From Candidatus Acetothermia bacterium (lineage in GTDB: Bacteria > Bipolaricaulota > Bipolaricaulia > Bipolaricaulales > Bipolaricaulaceae): a stretch of DNA of 42,136 bases. The translations under genes and the position numbers were made by a program. The stretch is from contig PWTL01000127.1 in assembly GCA_003562845.1 (NCBI GenBank), positions 1-42,136 on the forward strand, read 5' to 3'. Of this stretch, positions 1-10,453 are shown piece by piece; position 1 is the first letter of the stretch, and every line of letters starts with the position of its first letter. The notes under the pieces were generated by a model. That model saw only the letters and a list, made by a program, of their open reading frames with translations, did no database searches and had not been told where the DNA came from.

Positions 1-434
1 AAGACCAAAAAGTCCTTCCCCGAATCCTCCAGCTCCAACACGGCTTCCTCGGGTGTCATCGGCTTACGGACGTAACTGTCCACAGGCACTATTCGTGGCC
101 GCTCCTCTTCTTCCTGCGGAGCCTCCGCCCGGTCCCCGCCTTTGCGCTCCACCCGCAGGCGCTCCTTGTACTTCACCAGCTGGCGCTGCATCTTCTCCAC
201 TGCCTGGTCGACGGAAGCGTACATGTCGTCCGTAACTGCTTCCGCCTTGGCCGTTTTCTTGTTCACCAGGTGTCCTACCATCTCCACCCGGTGCCGTCCC
301 CGCTCCACCTCCATGACCACATCGAGGCTTTGAACCTTGTCAAAATACCGCGACAAGCCAGCGACTTTCTTCTCCGCGTATTCTTTCAGAGCGTCGGAGT
401 CCGCCACATATCGCTCGACGATCCGGACGTCCAC
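1..434 (-). CDS. hpf: Ribosome hibernation promoting factor, long form (3' end outside window)
   Basis: Binds the 30S decoding region and, through its C-terminal domain, pairs ribosomes into inactive 100S dimers in stationary phase. The visible protein starts VDVRIVERYVADSDALKEYA and has the beta-alpha-beta S30AE fold region (about residues 1-95), a charged linker (about 95-118), and the start of the C-terminal dimerisation domain (SYVRKPMTPEEAVLELEDSG, ending FLVF), which marks the long form. Roughly the last 30 residues lie beyond the window edge. The start is GTG at 434, preceded by a purine-rich AAGGGG site; an ATG 20 bases upstream is out of frame. It is preceded by its own promoter (468-497) and separated from the upstream HerA-like gene by 232 bases, so it is probably an independent unit. 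Confidence 0.93.
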   Translation of the reverse strand, partial: MDVRIVERYVADSDALKEYAEKKVAGLSRYFDKVQSLDVVMEVERGRHRVEMVGHLVNKKTAKAEAVTDDMYASVDQAVEKMQRQLVKYKERLRVERKGGDRAEAPQEEEERPRIVPVDSYVRKPMTPEEAVLELEDSGKDFLV

Positions 435-467
435 AGGGTCCCCTTTCCAATCATTTCCTTACCTTTG

Positions 468-497
468 ATGATAGCATGCTCTGCCCCGGAAGGTCAA
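468..497 (-). promoter_or_regulatory. Sigma70-type promoter of hpf
   Basis: On the minus strand TTGACC (492-497) and TATCAT (468-473) are separated by 18 bases. The predicted transcript would start near 461, giving a leader of about 27 bases before the GTG at 434. The rest of the 435-666 gap holds no gene I can recognise. Confidence 0.6.
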
Positions 498-666
498 TGG
501 AGCCCGGCGACGAAGCCCCCTTCTTGCGTCCACAAGAGGATAAACTCACGCTGTTCTCCGTCGAGGATTACACCTGATAGAGGCGTTATTAGGGGTAGTG
601 TCACCTGTTTGCCAACCCCCAACACAGAAGCCCTCTTAGTCCGCTGGGAGGGAGTTGCCCGTTACC

Positions 667-2073
667 TCAGGCCAGCTCCAGCAGCGCTTCCCGTAAGTGC
701 TTAACCAACTGGTGCTGCCCTTCGGGGCCGAGCTCGCTGTGGAACAAGGAGAACGCCTCGCTTACGTACGGACGAAGCGCCATGCGGTACGTGAGCCCCC
801 GGGCAATCCGCTCCCGGTGCACAAGACCCAGCTCCACAAGCTCCGCGGGAGGCTCGGAGAGCAATACCACCTCGGCGCAGTCGATCCACGCGCCCAGCTC
901 AGCAGTGGTATACGCGCGGGGCTCGCGAGCCGCGAGAAATGCCAGCAAGCGCCGCTCGTGAACGGGGCGACGGGACAGACGACGTATCAGCCGATCCGCC
1001 TGCCGCAGGACCTCCTGAGGGAGCGTTTGCTCGGGCTGCGTTTCTCCCTTGCGCTCCATCCACCGCGGGCGCACCTCCTCAGTCCGGGCCGGCGGGGCAT
1101 CTTTCGTCGAACCCCCGGCGGAGGGAGTTCCCTGCGCGGTAGAGCTCGCCCTCACCCGCGCTTCCCGCAGGGCAAGGCGAGCTTCGGCCGCCTCCGCGCG
1201 TGCTCGGGTGACCACGGGCGAAGGCTCAACCTCGCTTCTGGCTCGCTGGATAGCTGCCAGGATTTCTCCGCGCACCTGCCGAAGCTTGGGGGTCTCCACT
1301 GGTTGGAACGCCGGCGTGAATCCGCCGTGGAACGTCTCCCGCAACCTGATCTGTACCTTGCGCACTGTCTGATCGGCGAGGAATATGCACTGCCCGACGC
1401 CCAGTGCCGCGACCTCCTCCTTAACCTCTCCTTTCCGCCACGGCAGGAGCTCGCCGTACACGCGCATGTCGGCCTCGTGCACTACCCGGTGCAGAAATAG
1501 CATTCCCGCCTGGGTCAACACATCCTTCTCCACTTTGGCTGAGCGCTGAGAGATGATCACCGCCCCCAGGCCTCGCTTCCTCCCCCGCAAGGCCATGCGG
1601 GCCACTGTCTCCTTGAGCTCGCTGCGCACTCCCTGGGGGATGAACTCATGACACTCCTCGATGCCGATCATGTAAGGCTTGCGCAGTTTTCCGGCCAATG
1701 ACCACAATCGAGACAAGTACTCCAGCACAAACAGATCGCGATCCTCAGACAGCATCCCCGATACGTCTACGACCACCGGCACGCCCTCGCGCAAGGAAAC
1801 CTCGGCGACGCCGGCCGCCGACTCGGCGTCCAACTCAATATCGACGTTCTCTCCCTCGCCGACCACCAATACCTCGTGCTTCTCTTTGAGTCCAAAGTAC
1901 TCACCATCAGTGTCGATGATGGACAGGGGGTAACGGGCCGCCAGCAACTCTTCGAAGATCACGCCCGCGGTGTTGGACTTTCCCGATCCGCGGATGCCGA
2001 GGATGGCCACACATTGCCCAATGGCCTCGTCCAGCGGAAGTTCGATGTTCGGTCCCAAGTTCAGCGTTCCCAT
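667..2073 (-). CDS. HerA-like hexameric ATPase (DUF87) with extra C-terminal region
   Basis: FtsK/HerA-superfamily P-loop ATPase of 468 residues. Walker A is GIRGSGKS (26-33), followed by IIDTDGEY (52-59), Walker B YMIGIEE (134-140), and a basic LRGRKRGLGAVIISQR segment typical of HerA sensor/arginine-finger regions. Archaeal HerA translocates DNA with the NurA nuclease in end resection; bacterial versions often sit in mobile or defence loci, but no NurA-like or SIR2-like partner is next to this one. After about residue 265 come a low-complexity Ala/Arg/Glu linker and a roughly 110-residue C-terminal region that looks like a small helical, possibly winged-helix, domain. ATG start at 2073 with a weak GTAGG site. 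It follows cca by 83 bases and may share its transcript. The ATPase call is firm; the biological role is not. Confidence 0.8.
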   Translation of the reverse strand: MGTLNLGPNIELPLDEAIGQCVAILGIRGSGKSNTAGVIFEELLAARYPLSIIDTDGEYFGLKEKHEVLVVGEGENVDIELDAESAAGVAEVSLREGVPVVVDVSGMLSEDRDLFVLEYLSRLWSLAGKLRKPYMIGIEECHEFIPQGVRSELKETVARMALRGRKRGLGAVIISQRSAKVEKDVLTQAGMLFLHRVVHEADMRVYGELLPWRKGEVKEEVAALGVGQCIFLADQTVRKVQIRLRETFHGGFTPAFQPVETPKLRQVRGEILAAIQRARSEVEPSPVVTRARAEAAEARLALREARVRASSTAQGTPSAGGSTKDAPPARTEEVRPRWMERKGETQPEQTLPQEVLRQADRLIRRLSRRPVHERRLLAFLAAREPRAYTTAELGAWIDCAEVVLLSEPPAELVELGLVHRERIARGLTYRMALRPYVSEAFSLFHSELGPEGQHQLVKHLREALLELA

Positions 2074-2146
2074 GACCTACCAAGGCTAGAGCTGTGCGAC
2101 CGCAAGGGCCAGGGAGGGCGCGACCCGCCCAGGGGACATGCGGGGG

Positions 2147-2160
2147 GTAACGACCGTTAC
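2147..2160. repeat. Short perfect inverted repeat at the 3' end of cca
   Basis: GTAACGACCGTTAC has 6-base arms around a 2-base centre and includes the cca stop codon. The loop is too short for a stable RNA hairpin and there is no T run, so it is not a terminator. It may be a protein-binding site or chance. Confidence 0.3.
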
Positions 2161-3584
2161 GTCTGACCTCCCAGGCGCTTCGCCGCTTCCTGGAGGGCTT
2201 GTTCTCGGGAAGTAATAGTCCCCGCCAGTATCAGCTCGTGCACCTCCTCCAGGACCTGGCCCACCTCGGGCCCGGGAGCTGCGCCCATCGACAGAACGTC
2301 GTCCCCCCGCAGGAGTTCGCGCGCCCGTTCCAACCCTTGGATCCGCTCCACGTGGAGCAGAAGTCCCACCACATGTCTTAGCAAGGGGAGCCAGGTGGAC
2401 GCCTTGTGCGCCGCCCCCTCCGCGTCACAGATGAGCAGCCGCAGGAGGTCAGCAAACATGGGGTAGCGCCCTGTCAGTTCTGTGAGGGGAGCGTCCGCCC
2501 GCTCGTTCGTACCCAGCAAGCGGAGCTGCTTGCCCAGCCGCATGTCCTGCAGTCGCGCCGCCCGCATATGCTCCCGGACCAGATGGGTCACCCAGGACAC
2601 CTGCTTTCCGGGAAGACGCAGTCGCCGCAGGGCACGGTCGGCCAGCTCCGCCCCAGTCTGACAATGACCGCTCATGTGCTCCCCATCCCAGCGCGCCAAG
2701 GCCGCGGGCTTCCCCACGTCGTGCAGGAGCACCGCCAGCTTGAGGAGCGGATCGTCCCACAGCCCATCGGCCACCTGGAGAGCGGCGCACGTATGGGCGA
2801 GGACGTCGCCCTCCGGGTGGTACTCCACCGGTTGGGGAACCCCGTCCAAGGCCGCCACCTCGGGGAGGACAAGCGGCAGAAGCCCCGTAGACTGCAGCAG
2901 GCGCACTCCGGGCGCGGCTCTGGGGCTGGCCAACAAGCGCAGGAGTTCGTCACGAATGCGCTCCCAAGAAACTTCGGCCAGTCCCGCCGCTTGACGCCGA
3001 ATGGCCTCCTCCGTCTCCTCATGCAAAGTGAATCCCAGCTGGCAGGAAAACCGGACGGCACGCAGAAGACGTAAACGGTCCTCGGCAAACCGTTTCTCCG
3101 GGGGGCCGATGGTGCGGATGACCCCTGCCCGGAGATCGGACATGCCTCCAACCAGATCGATCACCTGCCCATCCCGGGTGGCGACGAGCCCGTTCACAGT
3201 GAAGTCCCGTCGCCGCACATCCTCCTCCATGGTCCCCCAACGCACTTCGTCCGGATGTCGCCCGTCAGCGTAGGTTGACTCCGTGCGAAACGTGGCCAGC
3301 TCATAATGCCTTCCGTCGGGGCCGACCACGACGAGCACTCCGTACGCTCGCCCCACCACCAGTACCTTGAAACGGGAGAGGATTTCCTGAACAACGTCCG
3401 GCGGAGCCGCAGTAGCGATGTCCAGATCCTGGGTGGTCCACCTGCTCCCCTCCCACACTGCACGCACACCGTCCCGCACCACGCCGCCAACCAACACTGT
3501 GGCATACCCGGCTCGTTCCAAGCGGCCCATGAGCTCGGCGGCCGTTGGGTGCGCAGCTAACACGTCTTCTATAGGTATCCGCAC
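2157..3584 (-). CDS. cca: CCA tRNA nucleotidyltransferase / poly(A) polymerase family
   Basis: Adds or repairs the 3' CCA end of tRNAs (class II nucleotidyltransferase). The 475-residue protein has the VLVGGVVRDGV glycine motif (about 31-41), the catalytic DLDIA acidic pair (about 53-57), the FRTESTY and RRRDFTVNGL head-domain motifs, the EDRLRLLRAVRF neck motif, and a C-terminal HD domain (LLHDVGKP, then EHMRAARLQD). A bacterium may split this activity between CC-adding, A-adding and poly(A) polymerase enzymes, so exact specificity is inferred. The start is GTG at 3584; there is no convincing Shine-Dalgarno site, and a promoter -10 lies only 5 bases upstream. It is divergent from frr and followed by the HerA-like gene. 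Confidence 0.9.
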   Translation of the reverse strand: MRIPIEDVLAAHPTAAELMGRLERAGYATVLVGGVVRDGVRAVWEGSRWTTQDLDIATAAPPDVVQEILSRFKVLVVGRAYGVLVVVGPDGRHYELATFRTESTYADGRHPDEVRWGTMEEDVRRRDFTVNGLVATRDGQVIDLVGGMSDLRAGVIRTIGPPEKRFAEDRLRLLRAVRFSCQLGFTLHEETEEAIRRQAAGLAEVSWERIRDELLRLLASPRAAPGVRLLQSTGLLPLVLPEVAALDGVPQPVEYHPEGDVLAHTCAALQVADGLWDDPLLKLAVLLHDVGKPAALARWDGEHMSGHCQTGAELADRALRRLRLPGKQVSWVTHLVREHMRAARLQDMRLGKQLRLLGTNERADAPLTELTGRYPMFADLLRLLICDAEGAAHKASTWLPLLRHVVGLLLHVERIQGLERARELLRGDDVLSMGAAPGPEVGQVLEEVHELILAGTITSREQALQEAAKRLGGQT

Positions 3585-3589
3585 ACACC

Positions 3590-3618
3590 ATTATCCCCCC
3601 GGGGCGGCGCCCGCCCAA
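3590..3618 (-). promoter_or_regulatory. Promoter of cca, apparently leaderless
   Basis: On the minus strand TTGGGC (3613-3618) and GATAAT (3590-3595) are 17 bases apart. The -10 ends 5 bases before the GTG start, so transcription would begin at or next to the start codon. It lies back-to-back with the frr promoter. Confidence 0.5.
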
Positions 3619-3636
3619 CCCTGCGCGGGCCATCGC

Positions 3637-3665
3637 TTGCAGTGATTCCGCTTGAGAGCTAGGAT
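3637..3665 (+). promoter_or_regulatory. Promoter of frr and the ATP synthase operon
   Basis: TTGCAG (3637-3642), 17-base spacer, TAGGAT (3660-3665). Transcription would begin near 3672, giving a leader of about 13 bases that still holds the AGGGGTG ribosome site before the ATG at 3685. It is the only good promoter I found before 10430, so it may drive the whole frr-atp operon. Confidence 0.55.
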
Positions 3666-3684
3666 TCCCCAGGGGTGCACAGCT

Positions 3685-4242
3685 ATGGAACACGCGTTAC
3701 TAGACCGTATCAAGTCCAACATGGACAAGAGCGTCAAGGTGCTGAAAGGGGAACTCGTAAAAGTTCAGACGGGACGCGCCAATCCCTCTCTACTGGAGGA
3801 CGTTACTGTAGACTATTACGGAGCGCCTACCCCCCTGAAGCACGTGGCAAACATTGTCGCACCTGATCCCGACCTAATCGTGGTTCGACCGTTCGATCGC
3901 TCCCAGATCGCGGCAATGGAGAAGGCTATTCTCGCCTCAGACCTCGGACTCACGCCCCAAAACGACGGAGAGCTTGTCCGCATCAAGGTCCCGCGGCTGT
4001 CGGAGGAGAGACGGGCGGAGCTAGTGAAGGTGGTGCAGAAGAAGGGGGAAGACGCCAAGGTCGCCCTGCGGAACCTCCGCCGTGACGGGCGCGATGAGTT
4101 GGACTCGCTGAAAAAGGACGGGGACGTCTCCGAGGACGAGTACTTCCGCCTTCGGGAGCAGCTGGACGAGATCACCCAGCAGTTCGTCGGAGAAACAGAC
4201 GAGCTCGTGGAGAGCAAGGCCCAGGAGATGCGGACTCTGTAG
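3685..4242 (+). CDS. frr: Ribosome recycling factor
   Basis: With EF-G, splits post-termination ribosomes. The protein is 185 residues, the usual length for the family. It has the conserved GRANPSLLEDVTVDYYG segment and the helical arm RVPRLSEERRAELVKVVQKK-type sequence (here IKVPRLSEERRAELVKVV), followed by the RNLRRDGRDELDSLKKDG helix. A longer reading frame from a TTG at 3652 was rejected: ATG 3685 has AGGGGTG seven bases upstream and gives the normal N-terminus. frr usually follows tsf-pyrH; here it is the first gene of the ATP synthase operon, 14 bases before the atpI-like gene. Confidence 0.96.
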   Translation: MEHALLDRIKSNMDKSVKVLKGELVKVQTGRANPSLLEDVTVDYYGAPTPLKHVANIVAPDPDLIVVRPFDRSQIAAMEKAILASDLGLTPQNDGELVRIKVPRLSEERRAELVKVVQKKGEDAKVALRNLRRDGRDELDSLKKDGDVSEDEYFRLREQLDEITQQFVGETDELVESKAQEMRTL

Positions 4243-4256
4243 AGGGCGAGGAGACA

Positions 4257-4592
4257 GTGCGCTGGATCGGACTACGTGAGGGAGCGCTGTTGGCGGCGGT
4301 GGCCTCGCTGGGGCTCTCCGCCTACGGCTGGGCGTGGCCCGTGGCGGTGTGGTGGGGCCTGGGCTGCGTGGCCGGGGCCAGGGCGGCCGGGTACCTCCTG
4401 GACAGGAACCTCCCCGATCGCCGGGGAGCGCTGTGGACAGGGGTAGCAGCGGCGGGCGGATACCTGCTGATGGCGGTGCTTGCAGTAGGCGGGATCTCCG
4501 CTGGACTCCCCGCCCTGGGTGTGGTCGCCGGGCTGGGCGCGGCTACGGGCGGCTTGTGGGCGCGGGCGTGGTCGATGGCCAGGAGTACATGA
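4257..4592 (+). CDS. AtpI-like small membrane protein of the ATP synthase operon
   Basis: A 111-residue, strongly hydrophobic protein with about four predicted membrane segments (roughly residues 8-24, 26-45, 58-80, 83-104). I do not recognise a sequence motif. Its position just before atpB, size and topology match AtpI/UncI or AtpZ-type proteins, which help assemble the c ring or carry Mg2+ in other bacteria. GTG start at 4257 with AGGAG at 4248-4252. Its TGA overlaps the atpB ATG (ATGA), indicating coupling. The functional label rests mainly on context. Confidence 0.6.
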   Translation: MRWIGLREGALLAAVASLGLSAYGWAWPVAVWWGLGCVAGARAAGYLLDRNLPDRRGALWTGVAAAGGYLLMAVLAVGGISAGLPALGVVAGLGAATGGLWARAWSMARST

Positions 4593-5314
4593 GCATGGAG
4601 AAGCTGGGAGAGGAGCTGATCGCCACCCTACAAGTGGGACCGTGGCGGATCTCGTTCGACCTTCCCGCCGTGGCCGTAGGCGTGGGTGTGACACTGGTGC
4701 TCACCGCGCTGGCACTGTGGCTGAGACGCGGGCTTCCTCGCGACCCCGAGGGACCGTTGTCCAAGCGCGCAAGCTTCGTGGCCGCTGTGCACGAAACAGC
4801 CGAGACGCAGCTGGTGGCAGGTTTCGAGCAACCGTTGCGTCAACGGCTCTTGCCCCTAATCGCTGTCTTGTTCTTCTACACATTATTCTGTAACTGGGTG
4901 GGTATCCTCCCCGTGCCGTACATCGTCTCCCCGACGCAGAACCTGAACATCCCCATGAGCTTGGCGATAATGGTCTACGTGCTGGCCCACTACTACGGGC
5001 TGCGAACCCGGGGAGTTCGCCTGCATTTGCGGAGCTACTTGCAGCCCCATCCCGCTCTCCTGCCGATGAACGTAGTCGGAGACATGGGACGGACATTGTC
5101 CCACGGATTCCGTCTGTTTGGGAACATCCTCGGCGGGGCCATCCTTACGACCCTGGTACCTACGCTGCTCGCCCGTGTGGTGTACTTCATCCCCGCTGCG
5201 CTGTTCTTCGGGGTGTTGCTGGACGGTTTCTTCGGTATTTTCGTGGGCACAATCCAGGCCTTGGTGTTCGCTTTGCTCGCCTCAGCGTACATCAACCTGG
5301 CCGTGAGTTCATAA
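4589..5314 (+). CDS. atpB: F-type ATP synthase subunit a
   Basis: Membrane subunit that forms the two ion half-channels against the c ring. It is 241 residues with five to six hydrophobic segments. GRTLSHGFRLFGNILGG carries the essential arginine (FRLFGN) and the conserved Asn, and the last helix pair reads GFFGIFVGTIQALVFALLAS. ATG 4589 overlaps the preceding stop; ATG 4595, nine bases after AGGAG (4581-4585), is an equally good start and would shorten the protein by two residues. An in-frame upstream extension to 4334 is only the shadow of the preceding gene. Next gene atpE is 11 bases downstream. Confidence 0.95.
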   Translation: MSMEKLGEELIATLQVGPWRISFDLPAVAVGVGVTLVLTALALWLRRGLPRDPEGPLSKRASFVAAVHETAETQLVAGFEQPLRQRLLPLIAVLFFYTLFCNWVGILPVPYIVSPTQNLNIPMSLAIMVYVLAHYYGLRTRGVRLHLRSYLQPHPALLPMNVVGDMGRTLSHGFRLFGNILGGAILTTLVPTLLARVVYFIPAALFFGVLLDGFFGIFVGTIQALVFALLASAYINLAVSS

Positions 5315-5325
5315 GGAGGCAACGG

Positions 5326-5577
5326 ATGGACATTAGTGGTGCAGATCTCATCACGGTGGCCAGGTACTTGGCTGCAGGGCTGTGCATGGGCATCGGTGCC
5401 GTCGGCCCCGCCATCGGTCAGGGCCTGGCGGCAGCCCACGCACTGGACGGCATGGCCCGCCAGCCGGAGATGGAGAACTCCCTCCTCAGGACGATGATCG
5501 TGGGCCAGGCAATCGCCGAATCCACAGGCATTTACTCCCTGGTGGTGGCCATCATTCTCATCTTCGTGGCCGGCTGA
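5326..5577 (+). CDS. atpE: F-type ATP synthase subunit c, Na+-binding type
   Basis: Two-helix hairpin of 83 residues that forms the rotor ring. Helix 1 has the glycine-rich MGIGAVGPAIGQG (21-33), the loop has the conserved ARQPE (44-48), and helix 2 carries the ion-binding carboxylate E65 in GQAIAESTGIYSLV (60-73). Gln32, Glu65, Ser66, Thr67 and Tyr70 are the residues that coordinate or support Na+ in the Ilyobacter tartaricus c ring, and they fall at the same numbers here. Na+ coupling is therefore inferred. AAGGAGG sits 6 bases before ATG 5326. It is preceded by atpB and followed after 10 bases by atpF. Confidence 0.96.
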   Translation: MDISGADLITVARYLAAGLCMGIGAVGPAIGQGLAAAHALDGMARQPEMENSLLRTMIVGQAIAESTGIYSLVVAIILIFVAG

Positions 5578-5587
5578 GGAGAGCAAG

Positions 5588-6103
5588 ATGCAGCTTGAAT
5601 GGGGCACCGTCGTAGAGAACATAAACTGGACCTGGGTGCTGAACCTGGTCAACTTCGGGCTCCTGCTATGGCTGCTCAAGCGCCTGCTGTTCCGTCCGGC
5701 GTCTGAGTGGCTGCAGGCCCGGCGGGAAGCGGAGCAACAGAGATTGGAGCGGGCTCAACAGGCAGAAGCACAAGGGGAGGCGCTCCTCCGCCAGCGCGAG
5801 GAGACACTGGCCGAAGCGAACCGCCGGGCGCGAGAGATCATGTCCCAAGCGGAGTCAGAGGCACAGCGTCTGCTGCGCCAGGCCCGCGACGACGCACGGC
5901 GTCAGGCACAACAGATAGTGGAGGACGGGCAGGATCAGGCGCGGAGAGTGGAGGAGGAAGCTCTCGTCGAACTCAGGCGGAGCTACGCCGAGCTGGTGGT
6001 GCAAGGCGCGGGGAGAGTGCTCAGGCGCGAAGTGCGGCCCGAGGACCATCACTCCCTCCTCGAAGAGCTCGGGCGCCAGCTTCCGGAGAGGTTGCTCTCT
6101 TGA
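5588..6103 (+). CDS. atpF: F-type ATP synthase subunit b
   Basis: Peripheral stalk subunit of 171 residues. It has one N-terminal membrane helix (about 14-34, WVLNLVNFGLLLWLLKRLLF), the usual FRPASEWLQARREA start of the stalk, and a long, highly charged Gln/Glu/Arg-rich coiled coil to the C-terminus, which binds delta. One b gene only, so a b2 homodimer is expected. GAGGAGA precedes the ATG. Its TGA overlaps the TTG start of atpH. Confidence 0.95.
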   Translation: MQLEWGTVVENINWTWVLNLVNFGLLLWLLKRLLFRPASEWLQARREAEQQRLERAQQAEAQGEALLRQREETLAEANRRAREIMSQAESEAQRLLRQARDDARRQAQQIVEDGQDQARRVEEEALVELRRSYAELVVQGAGRVLRREVRPEDHHSLLEELGRQLPERLLS

Positions 6104-6645
6104 GCGCTGCGACTGGCCACAGAGCCGTACACCGCTACGCGGAGGCCCTGTACGAGGCGGCGGCGGCAACCGGGGAGGAGGAGAGAATCGGAGGCGACCT
6201 GGCACGGTTGGCGCAGCTGTGGAAGGACATCCCCCAACTGCCCCTTCTCCTCACTCATCCCCTCACCCCCACCAAGGAGAAGGAATCAGTTCTTGAACAG
6301 ACGTTCGGCGGAGACCTCCACCCATACACCGTCAACGCGCTGCGACTGATGATCCGCCGGGGGCGCGGTGCGTTCCTGCCCCAGTTGCGCTCAGCGTTCT
6401 TGAGGGCGGCAGAGGAGAATGGCAGACTGGTACGGGCGATACTGCGCAGCGCTCGCCCCCTGAGCCCTGAGGATCTGAACAAGGTCAAGTCCCAACTACG
6501 TGGGGCCACGGGCAGGGCAGTTGTTCTCGAGGTGGAGCCCACGCCAGCTCTACTGGCCGGCGCGGAGCTGGAGGTGGCCGGACGTCGCCTCGACGTATCG
6601 CTCAGGCGACGTCTGGAGCGTCTGGCTGAGGAGTTGAAAGGGTAG
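6100..6645 (+). CDS. atpH: F-type ATP synthase subunit delta
   Basis: Connects the b stalk to the top of F1. It is 181 residues. The N-terminal helical domain begins [15 protein letters not shown], and the C-terminal domain includes [20 protein letters not shown] and the final [16 protein letters not shown]. The start is TTG at 6100 with GGAGAGG eight bases upstream and a 4-base overlap (TTGA) with the atpF stop; this gives the usual family length. The same frame is open back to 5707, but that part is the shadow of atpF. Confidence 0.93.
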   Translation: MSAATGHRAVHRYAEALYEAAAATGEEERIGGDLARLAQLWKDIPQLPLLLTHPLTPTKEKESVLEQTFGGDLHPYTVNALRLMIRRGRGAFLPQLRSAFLRAAEENGRLVRAILRSARPLSPEDLNKVKSQLRGATGRAVVLEVEPTPALLAGAELEVAGRRLDVSLRRRLERLAEELKG

Positions 6646-6647
6646 CC

Positions 6648-8158
6648 ATGGCCAACATACGCAGAGACGAGATCACCGCCATCCTCCGCCAACAGATCGA
6701 GCGCCTGGACGCGGATCTGAACATGGAGGAAGTCGGCGTCGTCGTGGAGGTTGGGGACGGGATTGCCCGTGTTTACGGACTCCGCTCTGCCCTTGCCTCA
6801 GAGCTCCTACGGTTCCCAGGCGAAATATACGGGCTCGTTCTCGACCTGCAAGAGGACTCTGTGGGGGTTGCCCTGTTGGGGTCCGACAGTGAGATAAAGG
6901 AGGGAGACGAGGTCCGCAGGACTGGGGATATCCTATCCACCCCTGTAGGTCGGGGTTTCCTCGGGCGGGTGGTCGATCCGCTGGGGCGACCGCTGGACGG
7001 CGAAGCTGCGGTGGAGCCGGAAGGGCAACGCAACACCGACGCTAAGGCCCCGGGCGTGATCCGCAGGCAACCGGTGGACACTCCGGTGCAAACGGGAATC
7101 AAGTGTGTGGATGCCCTGACACCGATCGGGCGCGGCCAACGGGAGTTGATCATCGGCGACCGCCGTACGGGGAAGACCGCCCTGGCAGTGGACACGATCA
7201 TCAACCAGCGCGGCAAAGACCTTATGTGCGTGTACGTGGCTATCGGGCAGAAATCCTCAACCATCGCCAAGGTCGTGGACGCGCTCCGCCGGTACGAGGC
7301 GCTGGAGCACACCGTGGTCGTGGCAGCGCCGGCGGAATCCCCCACCCCACTACAGTACATTGCCCCGTACACCGGCTGTGCCATGGGGGAGTATTTCCGC
7401 GATCAAGGGGAAGACGCGCTGGTGGTGTTCGACGACCTGTCCAAGCACGCGGTCGCCTACAGGGAGATCTCGCTCCTCCTGCGCCGGCCTCCGGGCCGTG
7501 AGGCGTATCCGGGGGACATCTTCTATACACACTCACGCCTCCTGGAGAGAGCGGCCCGCCTGGCGGATGCCCATGGTGGGGGTTCGCTCACTGCGCTTCC
7601 TGTAGTGGAGACCAAGGCCGGCGACATTACCGCGTACATCCCCACCAACCTGATCTCTATCACCGACGGACAGATTTACCTAGAGGCCGATCTGTTCAAC
7701 AAGGGCCAACGACCGGCGATGAACGTGGGGCTGTCAGTGTCCCGAGTGGGTGGTGCTGCCCAAGTGCAGGCGATGAAGTCGGTGGCCGGACAGCTCAGGT
7801 TGGAACTGGCACAGTACCGAGACTTGGCTGCGTTCGCCGAGTTCGCCCAGGAGCTGGATGAGGCATCCCGCGCGCAACTGGCACGAGGAGAGCGGGTCAT
7901 GGAGATCCTCAAGCAGGATCAGTACGCACCGTTGCCGGTAGAGGAACAAGTGGCTGTGCTGTACGCGGCCGTCTCCGGACTGCTCGACGACCTGCCCCCG
8001 GAGGCGGCCACCTCCTTTGAGCGCGGCTTCGTGGGATTTCTCCGTGAGCATCGAGGGGAGCTTCTGCAGTCCATCGGCAGCACCGGAGAACTCTCGGACG
8101 AAGGGCGGCAGGCGCTGGAACAGGCCGCGCATAAGTTCAAGGAAGGATTTCGCGCCTG

Positions 8159-8159
<1 letters not shown>
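6648..8159 (+). CDS. atpA: F-type ATP synthase subunit alpha
   Basis: Non-catalytic nucleotide-binding subunit of F1, 503 residues, full length. It has the N-terminal beta barrel ([15 protein letters not shown]), the P loop GDRRTGKT (about 170-177), and [20 protein letters not shown] and the [20 protein letters not shown] signature. The C-terminal helical domain ends in FKEGFRA. The start is ATG 6648, two bases after atpH. Its stop overlaps the atpG start by one base (TGATG). Confidence 0.97.
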
Positions 8160-10413
<2,254 letters not shown>

Positions 10414-10429
10414 CGTCTACGGACTTCGG

Positions 10430-10435
10430 TATAAT
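10430..10435 (+). promoter_or_regulatory. Perfect -10 box before the ACT-domain gene
   Basis: TATAAT lies 16 bases after the atpD stop and 18 bases before ATG 10454. I see no convincing -35 at 16-18 bases upstream. If used, the mRNA would begin close to the GGGAGGAG ribosome site (10443-10450). Confidence 0.4.
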
Positions 10436-10453
10436 GACCCCCGGGAGGAGCCC

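Noticed and set aside
2147-2160. Inverted repeat as cca terminator
   Set aside because: Two-base loop cannot form a stable RNA hairpin and no T run follows.
4334-4588. Open frame extending atpB upstream by 85 codons
   Set aside because: It overlaps the atpI-like gene in another frame; the extension has no subunit a similarity and ATG 4589/4595 has a ribosome site.
5707-6099. Open frame extending atpH upstream by 131 codons
   Set aside because: Low-complexity Arg/Gly/Ala shadow of atpF; subunit delta begins at TTG 6100.
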